A DNA stretch of 35,358 nt from an uncultured Erysipelotrichaceae bacterium (GTDB lineage Bacteria > Bacillota_I > Bacilli_A > RF39 > UBA660). The stretch is from assembly GCA_902780395.1 (NCBI GenBank), contig CACZFH010000015.1:1-35358 (forward strand). Direction: 5' to 3'. The position numbers and the translations under genes were made by a program. The notes under the pieces were generated by a model. The model saw only the letters and a list, made by a program, of their open reading frames with translations, was not told where the DNA came from and did not search any database. Below, piece by piece: positions 1 to 8,462 of this stretch. How positions within the stretch are numbered: the stretch's first letter is position 1; every line of letters starts with the position of its first letter.

Positions 1-99
1 TTGAAAGTGAACAAGAGTTTAAAACAAAATGTAGGTAAGTCTATGAAAAAATCAGCAAACACAAAATTACAATCAATGGAAGATATGTATAAATACAAA
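1..99. repeat. Terminal direct repeat, copy 1 (circular closure)
   Basis: The first 99 bases are identical to the last 99 bases of the window (35260-35358), read base by base. Joining them keeps the minor capsid gene in frame (65 codons before the join, 309 after). An exact 99-base overlap equals a commonly used assembly k-mer, so this more likely marks a circular assembly than a physical terminal repeat of the packaged DNA. Confidence 0.97.
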
Positions 100-930
100 G
101 ATATACCTTTAATAATGACAAAAACTGAACTTGATATAGTAAGTGATGCTATTGCAAAATCATTTAAAGAAGCAAAGAAAATGAATGCAGAATTACCTCA
201 AAATGCTAAAAAACAGTACATAAATAGTGTAAATAAATATACTGAAGAATTGGTAAAAGGAAATATAACATTTGATGAAGCAGTAAAAAGAGCAACAAAA
301 GAAGTAAGAGAAAAAGGCATCAATTTAAGTTATAAAAGGCAAATAAACGGCAAAGTACAAACGGTACATGTTGAACCTGATGTGGCAGTAAAAAGAAATG
401 TTATAGGTAATATGAAAGAAGCAGGAGAACAAATAAATCAAGAAGTGTATGATAAATTAGGTACAGATGGATGGATGACTAATGTTTCTGGTAATGCAAG
501 ACCAAGCCACCAAGTTTGGCAAGGTAGAATATTTGCTGACGGAAGTGAAGGCAAAAGAGTAAATGGTGTATATTATGAACCTTTTGATAGATACAAAGAT
601 GAATTGAATGATTATAATTGTCAACACTATGCAACACCTGTGTTTTTAGGAATAGCAGAACCTGAATATACTAAAAGTGAATTAAGAAAAATAAACAACA
701 GAACAGTAAAATATAAAGGCAAAAAAATAAGTGCTTATGATGGTTCACAAATACAAAGAAGATTAGAAAATCAAATAAGAAAAACAAAAAGAAATATTGA
801 AGCATTAGAAAAAGAAGGATTAGATGCTAAAGAAGAAAAAAACAGATTACAACACGAATATAAAAAGTATCGTGAAGCATCAAGAGAAATGGAAATGGAA
901 CAAAAATATAGAAATTTAAGGGTTTTTTGA
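1..930 (+). CDS. Phage minor capsid protein, C-terminal 309 residues (5' part lies at 35065-35358)
   Basis: This is the larger part of a head protein that sits next to the portal, of the Phage_min_cap2 / SPP1 gp7-like type. The TTG at base 1 is not a start; the reading frame enters from the other end of the circle, where ATG 35065 follows GGGAG. The whole protein is 374 residues. A motif near residue 162 of this part (GNARPSHQVWQGRIF) followed by a cysteine in DYNCQHYATP is typical of the family. The C-terminus (residues about 255-305) is a charged coiled coil. It lies between portal and scaffold, the normal place. In related phages this protein is injected or stabilises the portal vertex; that role is inferred from the family. 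Confidence 0.9.
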   Translation: MKVNKSLKQNVGKSMKKSANTKLQSMEDMYKYKDIPLIMTKTELDIVSDAIAKSFKEAKKMNAELPQNAKKQYINSVNKYTEELVKGNITFDEAVKRATKEVREKGINLSYKRQINGKVQTVHVEPDVAVKRNVIGNMKEAGEQINQEVYDKLGTDGWMTNVSGNARPSHQVWQGRIFADGSEGKRVNGVYYEPFDRYKDELNDYNCQHYATPVFLGIAEPEYTKSELRKINNRTVKYKGKKISAYDGSQIQRRLENQIRKTKRNIEALEKEGLDAKEEKNRLQHEYKKYREASREMEMEQKYRNLRVF

Positions 931-971
931 CAAGAAAATGACATAGGTAAAAATCGTAGGAGGGAAAAATT

Positions 972-1532
972 ATGACAAGACAATTTTTAACAGATTTAGG
1001 AATTGAAGATAAGGAAATTATCAATAAAATAATGGATGCAAATGGAAAATCTATTGAAGAACTAAAAGAACAAATTGCTTCTAAAGACAAAGAGATAGAA
1101 ACTCTTAATAACAATATTGCCGAAAGAAATAAAGATATTGAAACTTTAAAAAAGGCAGAAGATAAGGTCTCAAAAGAAGATTTTGAAAAATTACAAAGCA
1201 AATATGATGAATTAGAAAAGAGTTCTAAAGAAGATATTGCTAATGTAAAGAAAGGTTTTATGATAGACAAGGAAATAGCATCTAGTAATCCTAGAAATGC
1301 TGAAATTGTTAAAAAACAAATAGACCTTGATAAAGTTACTTATGATGGTGAAAAAATAACAGGGCTTTCTGAACAATTAGAAGCATTAAAGAAAGATGCA
1401 GATTATCTATTTAATGTAGAAGAAAAGAAAGAAGAGACAAAAGAAGTAACAACAGGTCAAAGCCATAACGAAGAAGATAGTGTAGATGATGATCTTATTA
1501 ACAGAGTTATGGGATTAGAAACAGAAAAATAA
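972..1532 (+). CDS. Capsid scaffold protein (phage GP20-like)
   Basis: This 186-residue acidic protein has a long coiled coil (about residues 25-95, heptad-like E/K/L/I) and an acidic tail rich in E and D. It lies directly upstream of the major capsid gene, as Phage_GP20-type scaffolds do in A118- and Clostridium-phage-like genomes. The start follows AGGAGGG at a good distance. Scaffolds guide assembly of the HK97-fold shell and are then lost. The assignment rests on position, size and coiled-coil composition, not on a catalytic motif. Confidence 0.85.
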   Translation: MTRQFLTDLGIEDKEIINKIMDANGKSIEELKEQIASKDKEIETLNNNIAERNKDIETLKKAEDKVSKEDFEKLQSKYDELEKSSKEDIANVKKGFMIDKEIASSNPRNAEIVKKQIDLDKVTYDGEKITGLSEQLEALKKDADYLFNVEEKKEETKEVTTGQSHNEEDSVDDDLINRVMGLETEK

Positions 1533-1549
1533 AGAAAAGGAGAGATAGT

Positions 1550-3269
1550 ATGAACTCAATTAGTTTATTCAAAAAGTATATTGCAAAATTAGATGAAGTT
1601 TACAAGAGTGCATCAAAGACAGCAGTACTTGATGGAGATGCAGAACTTGTAAGAGCTGGTGCTAATACAAATGAAATCGTAGTACCAAAATTATCAATGG
1701 ATGGTCTAGCAGACTATTCAAGAAATAGTGGATATGTTAAAGGTGATGTTTCTTTAACTTATGAAACAGTACAATTCAATTATGACAGAGGACGTAAGTT
1801 TGATGTAGATGCTATGAATAATGAAGAAACAGCAGGAATTGCATTTGGTAAATTATCAAGTGAATTCATTAGAACAAGAGTAGTGCCTAGACTTATAAAT
1901 GCGTAAATTTATGGGTACAATATAAAGTAATTTATATTTAGAAAATCGCCTTAATTGCTGGAAACCTTAAAAGGCAATCAGCAGGCAAGTTATACAAATT
2001 ATAGCAATACTAAAGGAGGAATTGTGAAATGGAAATTTGGAAAGATATAAAAAATTATGAAGGTTTATACCAAGTTAGCAATATAGGTAGAGTAAAAAGT
2101 CTTGATAAGAAAGTAAATACAAACATAAAAAACAATAATTATAGGATTGTAAAAGGCAAGATATTAAAATTAAATAAAAAAAGAAATGGTTATCTAACTG
2201 TTGACTTGTCAAAAAATGGGATTGTAAAAACATGTACCATTCATAGATTAGTGGCAAATGCTTTCATAGATAATCCTGAAAATAAAGAACAAATAAATCA
2301 TATAAATGCAAAAAAATATGATAATAGAGTTGAAAATTTAGAATGGTGTACTTATCATGAAAATGTAGAGCATGCTAAAACAAATAAACTATATTGCAAT
2401 AAAAATTGTAAAAAAGTAAGGTGTAAACAAACAAACAAAATATATGAAAGTAGTTATCAAGCTGGAGAATGGTTAAATAATGAAATATTTAAAAATTCAA
2501 AAAGCACAAAAGTTATAGCAAATAAAATAAGAATGTGCTGTAACGGAAAACAAAAAAAAGCATATAACTACACATGGGAATTTGTATAAAAGCTTCAACG
2601 ACTATCTCGTAATGAGAGTAATGCTCAAGTGAGTGTGAAATGGGTGGCTCCTTGTAAAAAGGATGATGATATAGTCTTATCTATATGGAAACATATAGCT
2701 CTATGGGTTAAGAATAACGAACTTAATTAAAAGAAATGGAAATGGATGCATTTAGATTTGCTACTTATGCTGGAATTAGTGGTATATCAAAAGCAACTGC
2801 AGCAACTTATACAACTGGAGAACAATGGTTAACAGCATTACAAGCAGCACAAACAAAAATGGATGATGATGAAGTACCTGAAGAAGGAAGAATTTTATTC
2901 ATTACACCTGCTGGATTTAATGCAGTAAATAATGTTGATACAACAAAATCAAAAGAAGTATTAGCATCATTCTCACAAATCGTTAAAGTACCTCAAAGCC
3001 GTTTCTATACTGCTATTGAACTTGCAGATGGTTCAACAAGTGGAGAAGAAGCTGGAGGATATTCTAAAGCTGCTGCTGGTAAAGATATTAACTTTATGGT
3101 AATTCATAAACCTGCATTACTACAATATCCAAAACATACAGTTAACAAGATCATAACTCCAGAAGCAAATCAAGATAGCGATGGTTGGTTATTCTTCTAT
3201 CGTGCTTATGGTTTAGCAGATGTTTATGAAAACAAAGTAGCAGGTATCTATTTATCAAATAAAGCATAA
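1550..3269 (+). CDS. Major capsid protein, gene split by a group I intron (exons 1550-1888 and 2739-3269)
   Basis: Exon 1 has 113 codons (AAAGGAGAG precedes ATG 1550) and ends in the codons for V-V-P. Unspliced, it runs five codons into the intron and stops at 1904-1906. Exon 2 starts at GAA 2739 (E-M-D-A-F-R-F-A-T) and has 176 codons plus stop. Joined in phase 0 they give a 289-residue HK97-fold-type capsid protein, whose fusion point (RVVP then [12 protein letters not shown]) reads like intact members of the family. ATG 2736, just before exon 2, overlaps the intron end and has no Shine-Dalgarno sequence, so it is not a start. Capsid assembly should need splicing: exon 1 alone lacks most of the protein. 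The intron therefore sits in the most highly expressed structural gene. Confidence 0.93.
1889..2738 (+). ncRNA. Group I self-splicing intron in the major capsid gene
   Basis: Exon bases GTGCCT (1883-1888) pair with the guide GGGTAC (1913-1918), giving P1 with the required U.G pair at the 5' splice site after 1888. The P and Q elements are at 1953-1966 and 1976-1986, with P4 as GCTG/CAGC and P5 as CCT/AGG. R is at 2593-2604 (CTTCAACGACTA) and S at about 2667-2677. P7 forms from GACTA 2600-2604 and TAGTC 2672-2676. A hairpin CTATATG-GAAA-CATATAG at 2681-2698 fits P9 with a GNRA loop. The terminal G is 2738. P6 may form from AAGT 1987-1990 and GCTT 2592-2595, so the endonuclease gene sits in the P6 loop. 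The core resembles IA-type introns of Gram-positive phages; I could not resolve P3 or P10. Confidence 0.93.
2029..2589 (+). CDS. Intron-encoded homing endonuclease (NUMOD4 + HNH + NUMOD1-like)
   Basis: Predicted to cut an intronless capsid allele so that repair copies the intron. Domains in order: NUMOD4 ([20 protein letters not shown], residues 2-21), HNH centred on [20 protein letters not shown] with the first H in the INHIN segment, the N in DNRVEN and a later HENVEHA, then a C-terminal NUMOD1-like DNA-binding part (about residues 130-186, ending in AYNYTWEF). AAAGGAGG precedes ATG 2029. It lies wholly inside the intron, between Q and R, and its stop codon ends three bases before R. It is a paralogue of the free-standing genes at 20331 and 30364. 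Confidence 0.93.
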   Translation: MEIWKDIKNYEGLYQVSNIGRVKSLDKKVNTNIKNNNYRIVKGKILKLNKKRNGYLTVDLSKNGIVKTCTIHRLVANAFIDNPENKEQINHINAKKYDNRVENLEWCTYHENVEHAKTNKLYCNKNCKKVRCKQTNKIYESSYQAGEWLNNEIFKNSKSTKVIANKIRMCCNGKQKKAYNYTWEFV

Positions 3270-3283
3270 TAGGAGGTAACAAC

Positions 3284-3373
3284 ATGGGAAAAATTATAGG
3301 ACTTGTAGAAAAGGAAAAACCTATTGTAAAAGAAAAAAAATCTAACAAAGAAGTTAGTAAAGAAGAAGAATAA
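3284..3373 (+). CDS. Small lysine/glutamate-rich protein, 29 residues
   Basis: A short gene with a strong AGGAGG eight bases before ATG, directly after the major capsid gene and before the head-tail connector. The protein is almost entirely K, E and S after a short hydrophobic start (MGKIIGLVE). Small charged proteins at this position are common in phages of this layout, but I do not recognise a family and cannot assign a role. Confidence 0.6.
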   Translation: MGKIIGLVEKEKPIVKEKKSNKEVSKEEE

Positions 3374-3393
3374 TAATGAATGGAGGAGTTAAA

Positions 3394-3720
3394 ATGGTAG
3401 ATTATGGTTATTACACAGCAATATATAGTGGAACTTTAGTCAAAGAAAAAGACTTCTCCTTTTTTTCTAAAAAGGCAATGAAGATAATTCAAGATAATTG
3501 TAATAAAAAACTTGAAAAAAGCGATATAACAGATGATGTTAAATATGTAGCATGTGAACTTGTAGATTATTTATTTTTGAATGACAAAACCATAAACAAA
3601 AATCTATCAAGTGTTAGTGTAGATGGTGTAAGTGAAAGTTATAACAGCATAGATGATATAAAACTAAACAAAAGAGAAATACTTAATGGACTTCCTCAAG
3701 AATTAACGAGGTACTTATAA
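3394..3720 (+). CDS. Head-tail connector protein (gp6/YqbG-like)
   Basis: The 108-residue protein lies first in the row of small head-tail joining genes after the capsid. I place the start at ATG 3394 because GGAGG at 3382-3386 fits it; the longer frame from 3376 would start ahead of its own ribosome binding site. The sequence is mostly helical with regularly spaced L, I and D/K, as in HK97 gp6-like adaptor rings that dock on the portal. The stop overlaps the next start (TAATG). Function is inferred mainly from gene order. Confidence 0.65.
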   Translation: MVDYGYYTAIYSGTLVKEKDFSFFSKKAMKIIQDNCNKKLEKSDITDDVKYVACELVDYLFLNDKTINKNLSSVSVDGVSESYNSIDDIKLNKREILNGLPQELTRYL

Positions 3721-4106
3721 TGTTTACAGAACAAGAAATAACAATTTACAATAAATACAAAGAAGATGGTGTTGTAAAATGGCATAAACATTCCTTGAAA
3801 GTAACATTAAGGAATGGCTCGCTAACCAGAAAAGAAGCCAATACAACAACAACTGATTATGAAAGTTTAGTTAGAGTATATGATACAAGTGATTATGTAG
3901 AAGAACAAAACTATAATGGTATAGGATGGACTTGCAGAAGTGGAGATATAATCATTAACTTGTCTACTGACTATGAAATTACCACAGATGCTCCAATAAA
4001 TGAATTGCGTGGCGAATTTGGAGCAAGAAATGTCTATTCAATTTCTAGTTATGATGATTATAGAAAAGACACAAGTTTAGATCATATCAAAATAGGATTG
4101 ATTTAA
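3720..4106 (+). CDS. Head closure / neck protein
   Basis: The 128-residue protein is beta-rich and translationally coupled to both neighbours (TAATG overlaps). It is second in the conserved connector, stopper, tail-completion, tail-terminator row found in A118- and SPP1-like phages. Motifs such as GWTCRSGDIIINLSTDYE and the INELRGEFG region resemble DUF6751-type siphovirus proteins from memory. The stopper role is inferred from position. Confidence 0.6.
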   Translation: MFTEQEITIYNKYKEDGVVKWHKHSLKVTLRNGSLTRKEANTTTTDYESLVRVYDTSDYVEEQNYNGIGWTCRSGDIIINLSTDYEITTDAPINELRGEFGARNVYSISSYDDYRKDTSLDHIKIGLI

Positions 4107-4486
4107 TGGGAATACATAAGTTTAATGAGCCTAGAACAATACTTTTAGGTGAATTAAAAATAGAACAACCTCAACTTAATAGCTTGCTTGAAAATAACTT
4201 TGATAAAGTACAATCTTTTCTAGATAATGAAATTGTTAGGAATTTGCAATTATATGTAGCAAAAGATACAGGTGCTATGGAAAGTAGTGTTAAAACAAGT
4301 CCTTTAACTATTATAGGACAAGGACAAGTGGCAATAGACACACCATATGCAGCATATCAAGCATATAGTCCTAGAATACATAAACAAGTAGGATTAAGAG
4401 GAAAACAGCCATTTGAAAGAATGGCAAGTGATAGAGGTCAAACAATACTCAATGATGTATCAGAATATAGTAGGAGGTTATTTTAA
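4106..4486 (+). CDS. Head-tail joining / tail completion protein (Minor_capsid_2-like)
   Basis: The 126-residue protein carries DTGAMESSVKTSPL and DTPYAAYQAY, the pattern of HK97 gp10-like and Minor_capsid_2 proteins (a helix, then a turn with D-T-G, then strands around PYA). It overlaps its neighbours by one to four bases. In siphoviruses these proteins finish the tail end that meets the head. The family call is firm; the exact place in the neck is inferred. Confidence 0.75.
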   Translation: MGIHKFNEPRTILLGELKIEQPQLNSLLENNFDKVQSFLDNEIVRNLQLYVAKDTGAMESSVKTSPLTIIGQGQVAIDTPYAAYQAYSPRIHKQVGLRGKQPFERMASDRGQTILNDVSEYSRRLF

Positions 4487-4899
4487 TGACACAAGGTATA
4501 TTAGATTGGTTAGATACATATGATAAAATAAATGAAATAGGAGAAACACATGTTGAAGAATTAACTGAAAATGTTAAAAATATTGCTTTACAAAGAACAG
4601 GTAAAACCACTATTCAAAAATGGTTAAATGGTGGTAGGTATGAATTACAATTTATGCTATGGTTAAAAAATTATAGTGAAAGTGATGCACAAAAGATACA
4701 ATCGCTAGGAATACTTGATGATTTTAGTGAATGGGCTGGAGTGCAATGCAAAGAAGGAAATGTGCCTTATTTGGGAGATAATAAATCAGTATATAACATA
4801 ACAACAACAAACATATTACTAATGACAAAAAATCAAGATGGAACGATTGGTGATTATGGCATTCAATTATATATAGATTATAGTGAAAAGGAGGAATAG
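4486..4899 (+). CDS. Tail terminator-like protein (Minor_capsid_3-like)
   Basis: The 137-residue protein lies just before the major tail protein, the place of the tail terminator. Features such as GRYELQFMLWLKNYSESD and a C-terminal strand pair ending QLYIDYSEKEE resemble Minor_capsid_3 proteins of Gram-positive phages. Its start overlaps the previous stop (TTAATGA). It probably caps the tail tube; that role is inferred from order and size. Confidence 0.7.
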   Translation: MTQGILDWLDTYDKINEIGETHVEELTENVKNIALQRTGKTTIQKWLNGGRYELQFMLWLKNYSESDAQKIQSLGILDDFSEWAGVQCKEGNVPYLGDNKSVYNITTTNILLMTKNQDGTIGDYGIQLYIDYSEKEE

Positions 4900-4901
4900 A
4901 T

Positions 4902-5399
4902 ATGAATGATAATCAAACAAATATCATGAGATATCACGTTGCTGATTATCTTAATGTAAGTACAACTTCAACAGCAGATTATAAACTAATGGGAGTTGGT
5001 TTTAGTTCACTAAACGAAAGTCCAAGTGCTGAAGAAGATGAAAAAATTTATATTAATATGAAATCAGCTTCAACAAAAGTAAAATCATATAATACAGAAT
5101 TTGCTTTTGAAGCAGAATTAATTAAAGAAGAAGAAGCGACTATGTGGTTATATGATGTAGGAAGAAATCAAAAAACAGGTGCAGATGCTATGACTGATTA
5201 TGTAAGAGTAGAATTATTTAGACCAATAGATGGTTCTGATAATACTTATACAGCAAGAAAATTCAAAGTATCAGCAGTTATTGATAGTATTGAAGGAGAT
5301 GGTGGAGATCCGCTTGAAACTTCAGGTAGTTTAAAAGCAGTTGGTGATTTTGTAGATGGTAAATTTAATACATCAACAAGAACATTTACTGCAAATTAA
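4902..5399 (+). CDS. Major tail protein
   Basis: The 165-residue acidic, beta-rich protein has many T, S, D and G and no hydrophobic segment. It lies between the terminator-like gene and the tail assembly genes. AAAGGAGG precedes ATG 4902. Repeated strand-forming segments (EFAFEAELIKEEEATMWLYD, YTARKFKVSAVIDSIEGDGG) fit a tail tube protein of the gpV/A118 Tsh type. There is no C-terminal Ig-like decoration domain, so this is a short form. It should polymerise around the tape measure to make the tube. Confidence 0.8.
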   Translation: MNDNQTNIMRYHVADYLNVSTTSTADYKLMGVGFSSLNESPSAEEDEKIYINMKSASTKVKSYNTEFAFEAELIKEEEATMWLYDVGRNQKTGADAMTDYVRVELFRPIDGSDNTYTARKFKVSAVIDSIEGDGGDPLETSGSLKAVGDFVDGKFNTSTRTFTAN

Positions 5400-5417
5400 T
5401 ATAAAAGGAGATAAATA

Positions 5418-5810
5418 ATGTATAATAAGGAAAGTTTAACTTATAGTGATGTAGAGAAAAAATTAGAGTTAGATATATTTGGAATTAAGTATAATATAGA
5501 TGTAACAGATAAGATGTTAAAAGAATTTGAAGAAATGTCAAAGTCAGATGAAAATGATATAGAAGTAGCAAAAAAAGCGATAGATTTACTACTAGGCGAA
5601 GGTCAATATGAATTATTAAAAAATAAGTATGAAACTGATACTAAAAAAGAATTTGGTGCAATAGTTGTAACAAAAATAATATTTTATATGGCTGGAAGAG
5701 TAGAAGAATATTATAAGAATGAAAATGAAACAGTAGAAAGATATCAAAATAAATATCAAAATAGAAATTTTAGAAGAAATAATAGGAGAAACAATTATAG
5801 GAGATATTAG
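5418..5810 (+). CDS. Tail assembly chaperone (gpG-like)
   Basis: The 130-residue protein has a helical acidic body (residues 1-105) and a basic low-complexity tail rich in N, R, Q and Y. It lies between the major tail protein and the Gp15-like gene, where gpG-type chaperones of tape measure assembly sit. AAAGGAG precedes ATG 5418. The +1 frame beneath the tail is open from 5737 into the next gene without a stop, so a programmed +1 shift joining the two is possible. I saw no clear slippery site. Confidence 0.7.
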   Translation: MYNKESLTYSDVEKKLELDIFGIKYNIDVTDKMLKEFEEMSKSDENDIEVAKKAIDLLLGEGQYELLKNKYETDTKKEFGAIVVTKIIFYMAGRVEEYYKNENETVERYQNKYQNRNFRRNNRRNNYRRY

Positions 5811-5811
5811 T

Positions 5812-6387
5812 ATGAATATGATAATGGATAGACTTCCTTATTATGTATATATAAAAGGAAAAAGATACAAGATAAATACCGATTATCGTAATATGCTAAA
5901 GTTCGAGATGATAATGCAGGATATGAGCATTAAGGATAGTGAGAAATTATTAAAATCTTTAAGGCTTTTCTATCCTGCTTTTTTTGAAATAATAGAACAA
6001 GGCAAGGAGGTAATTGATGAAGCAATAACACAGCTTATATGGTTTTATAAATGTGGTAAAGACCAAGAAAATCATAAACAAAAAAAAGGTAGTGGAAACA
6101 AAAGACCAATATATTCTTATGATTTAGATAGTCAATATATATTTAGTGCTTTTTGGCACGATTACAAGGTAGATTTAACAAAAGACAAAATACATTGGTG
6201 GAAGTTTAAAGCCTTTGAATTAGGCTTAAATGACACGAATATGTATGAAAAAATAAAGAGTTATCGTTCTTATGAAGGAAAAGATAAAGATATGAAAGAA
6301 TTAAAGAAATATTGGCAACTACCACTACCTAAAAATGTTACAGATGAAGCTGATGAGATTGCAAAAAAATTAATGCAGAAAGGATGA
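5812..6387 (+). CDS. Gp15-family tail assembly protein
   Basis: The 191-residue protein matches the Phage_Gp15 family pattern: an N-terminal LPYYVYIKGKRYKINTDYRN strand pair, then helices, then a conserved W/F-rich region (YDLDSQYIFSAFWHDYKVDL, HWWKFKAFELGL). These proteins are the second tail chaperone upstream of the tape measure gene in A118-like phages. AGGAG at about 5799-5803 serves ATG 5812; M3 (5818) and M5 (5824) are alternative starts. It sits five bases before the tape measure gene. Confidence 0.85.
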   Translation: MNMIMDRLPYYVYIKGKRYKINTDYRNMLKFEMIMQDMSIKDSEKLLKSLRLFYPAFFEIIEQGKEVIDEAITQLIWFYKCGKDQENHKQKKGSGNKRPIYSYDLDSQYIFSAFWHDYKVDLTKDKIHWWKFKAFELGLNDTNMYEKIKSYRSYEGKDKDMKELKKYWQLPLPKNVTDEADEIAKKLMQKG

Positions 6388-6391
6388 TTAG

Positions 6392-8461
6392 ATGGCAACA
6401 GCTGGAACATTAGTTTATAGTACAAGATTAGATACATCAGGAATGGATAAAGGTTTAAAAGGAATGACTGGTAAAGTACAAGGAACAGGTTCAACGATAA
6501 AGTCTATTCTTGGTGGTTTAGGAATTGCAGCATTAGTATCTAAAGGAATAAATGCAATATCTAGTTCAATGGATGGTGCAATAAAAAGATTAGATACAAT
6601 GAATAACTTCCCTAAAGTAATGTCTAATTTGGGTATAGATGCTGATAAAAGTAAAGCTTCAATAGATAAGTTAAGTAAAGGTTTACAAAATGTTCCTACA
6701 ACTCTTGATGAGGCTGCACTTGCAGTACAAAGATTTGCTAGTGTAAATAGTGATGTAGAAAAGTCAACTGATATATTTTTAGCAGTAAATGATGCAATAC
6801 TTGCTGGTGGTGCTTCTGCTCAAATACAATCTTCTGCACTAGAACAACTTTCTCAAGCATATTCTAAAGGTAAGCCAGATATGATGGAATGGAGAACAAT
6901 TCAAATGGCTATGCCTGCACAATTAAAACAAGTAGCAATGGCTATGGGATATGCAGGAGGTAATACGGCACAATTAGGAGAAGATTTAAGAAGTGGAAAA
7001 GTATCAATGGATCAATTCATTGGAACTATAATGGATTTAGATAAAAAAGGAACAGGAAAATTTCAAAGTTTTAAAACTCAAGCAGAAAACTCTGTTGGTG
7101 GTGTACAAACAGCGATAGCAAATATGAAAACTGCGATTACAAGAGGTGTAGCAAGTGGACTTGATACACTAGATAAATCATTAAAAAAAGCTAATTTGGG
7201 TGGAATAAGTGGTGTAATAACTAGAATAGGAAAAGTGGCAGAACAAATGATAAAAAAACTTGCTACTATAATACCGCCAATAATACAAATGTTAGCTAAT
7301 GTTTATAAATGGATGAAAGACCATGAAACTTTAGTTAAAATTTTAGCAGGTGCAATATTAGGATTAATGGTTGTTGTTAAAGTAGTTGCGGTATTTAGTA
7401 CATTAGCGGGAACATTTGCAAAAATAGGAAAGGCAATAAAAATAGCAGTAACAGTATTTAAAACATTATGGACAATAATAAAATTAGTTGGTACAGCTTT
7501 TAAAGTTTTAGGTGCAATAATGATGGCAAATCCTATTAGTATTGTAATAGCAATTATAGTGGCTTTGGTTGCAGCATTTGTATTATTGTGGAAAAAGAGT
7601 GAAGGATTTAGAAACTTTTGGATAGGATTATGGGAAGGCATAAAAAACATTGTAATAGGTGCTTGGGAGTTTTTGAAAGGATTATTTACAGGAGTAATTG
7701 AATTTGTAAAAAATAATTGGAAGCAAATATTATTGTTTTTAGTAAATCCATTTGCTGGAGCATTTGCACTTTTATATAAGCATTCAACAAATTTCAGAAA
7801 CTTTATAAATAAAATAGTAAATGCAGTTGTAGGTTTCTTTAAATCATTGCCTGAGAAAATAAAAGAATTGCCAGCAAAAATATGGAATACATTAGTAGCA
7901 GTTATTACAAAAGTATTAGTATGGCGTAGACATATGATAGATAAAGGAAAAGCAGTGGCAAAAGGGTTGTTAGATGCAGTAGTAAATGGAATAAAATCTC
8001 TTCCTAGTAAGATGTTAAATGTAGGTTTAAATGTAGCAAAAGGAATAGGAAGAGGTATAACAAATGGTGTTCAATGGATCAAAGACAGAATATCTGATAT
8101 GGTTGGAAATGTTACAAAATTTATTAAAAAAGTATTCAAAATTGGTAGTCCGTCAAAACTAATGGCAGATGAAGTTGGACGATGGATACCAGCAGGAATT
8201 GCAGTAGGAATTGATGCAAATACAGATAGTGCTTTAAATTCAATAGATGAAATGAGTAATGAAATGATAAGAAAAATGCAAGGAGCAGTTAATTTAGAAA
8301 CAGGAAGAATGGTAGCAAATGCAAATATAAAAGGAAATTCATTCTTAAATACAACAACAGTTAATTCACATGTAGTAGCAGATGTATATATGGATAGAAC
8401 AAAAGTAGGTCAAGCAATAACACCAGTAGTGGCACAAACAATAAGAAAGGCAGGAGCATAA
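6392..8461 (+). CDS. Tail tape measure protein
   Basis: The 689-residue protein has the N-terminal tape measure domain (about residues 45-220, including PTTLDEAALAVQRFASVN and MMEWRTIQMAMPAQLKQV). Hydrophobic, potentially membrane-inserting segments follow near 311-345 and 375-400. The C-terminus carries IGSPSKLMADEVGRWIPAGI. It sets tail length. By the usual rule of about 0.15 nm per residue the tail would be roughly 100 nm, short for a siphovirus. There is no obvious lysozyme or peptidase domain. Confidence 0.95.
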   Translation: MATAGTLVYSTRLDTSGMDKGLKGMTGKVQGTGSTIKSILGGLGIAALVSKGINAISSSMDGAIKRLDTMNNFPKVMSNLGIDADKSKASIDKLSKGLQNVPTTLDEAALAVQRFASVNSDVEKSTDIFLAVNDAILAGGASAQIQSSALEQLSQAYSKGKPDMMEWRTIQMAMPAQLKQVAMAMGYAGGNTAQLGEDLRSGKVSMDQFIGTIMDLDKKGTGKFQSFKTQAENSVGGVQTAIANMKTAITRGVASGLDTLDKSLKKANLGGISGVITRIGKVAEQMIKKLATIIPPIIQMLANVYKWMKDHETLVKILAGAILGLMVVVKVVAVFSTLAGTFAKIGKAIKIAVTVFKTLWTIIKLVGTAFKVLGAIMMANPISIVIAIIVALVAAFVLLWKKSEGFRNFWIGLWEGIKNIVIGAWEFLKGLFTGVIEFVKNNWKQILLFLVNPFAGAFALLYKHSTNFRNFINKIVNAVVGFFKSLPEKIKELPAKIWNTLVAVITKVLVWRRHMIDKGKAVAKGLLDAVVNGIKSLPSKMLNVGLNVAKGIGRGITNGVQWIKDRISDMVGNVTKFIKKVFKIGSPSKLMADEVGRWIPAGIAVGIDANTDSALNSIDEMSNEMIRKMQGAVNLETGRMVANANIKGNSFLNTTTVNSHVVADVYMDRTKVGQAITPVVAQTIRKAGA

Positions 8462-8462
8462 T

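Noticed and set aside
1-99. Physical direct terminal repeat of the virion DNA
   Set aside because: Exactly 99 bases and inside a coding gene; better explained by assembly of a circular molecule.
827-1270. 147-codon frame on the - strand (and similar - strand frames such as 23848-24312)
   Set aside because: These are opposite-strand shadows of clear + strand genes in AT-rich DNA, rich in L, F, I and S, with no ribosome sites.
1550-1906. Stand-alone 118-residue capsid protein
   Set aside because: The last five codons are intron sequence; the true exon ends at 1888.
2736-3269. Separate capsid gene starting at ATG 2736
   Set aside because: No ribosome site; the ATG overlaps the intron end, and the first exon codon is GAA 2739.
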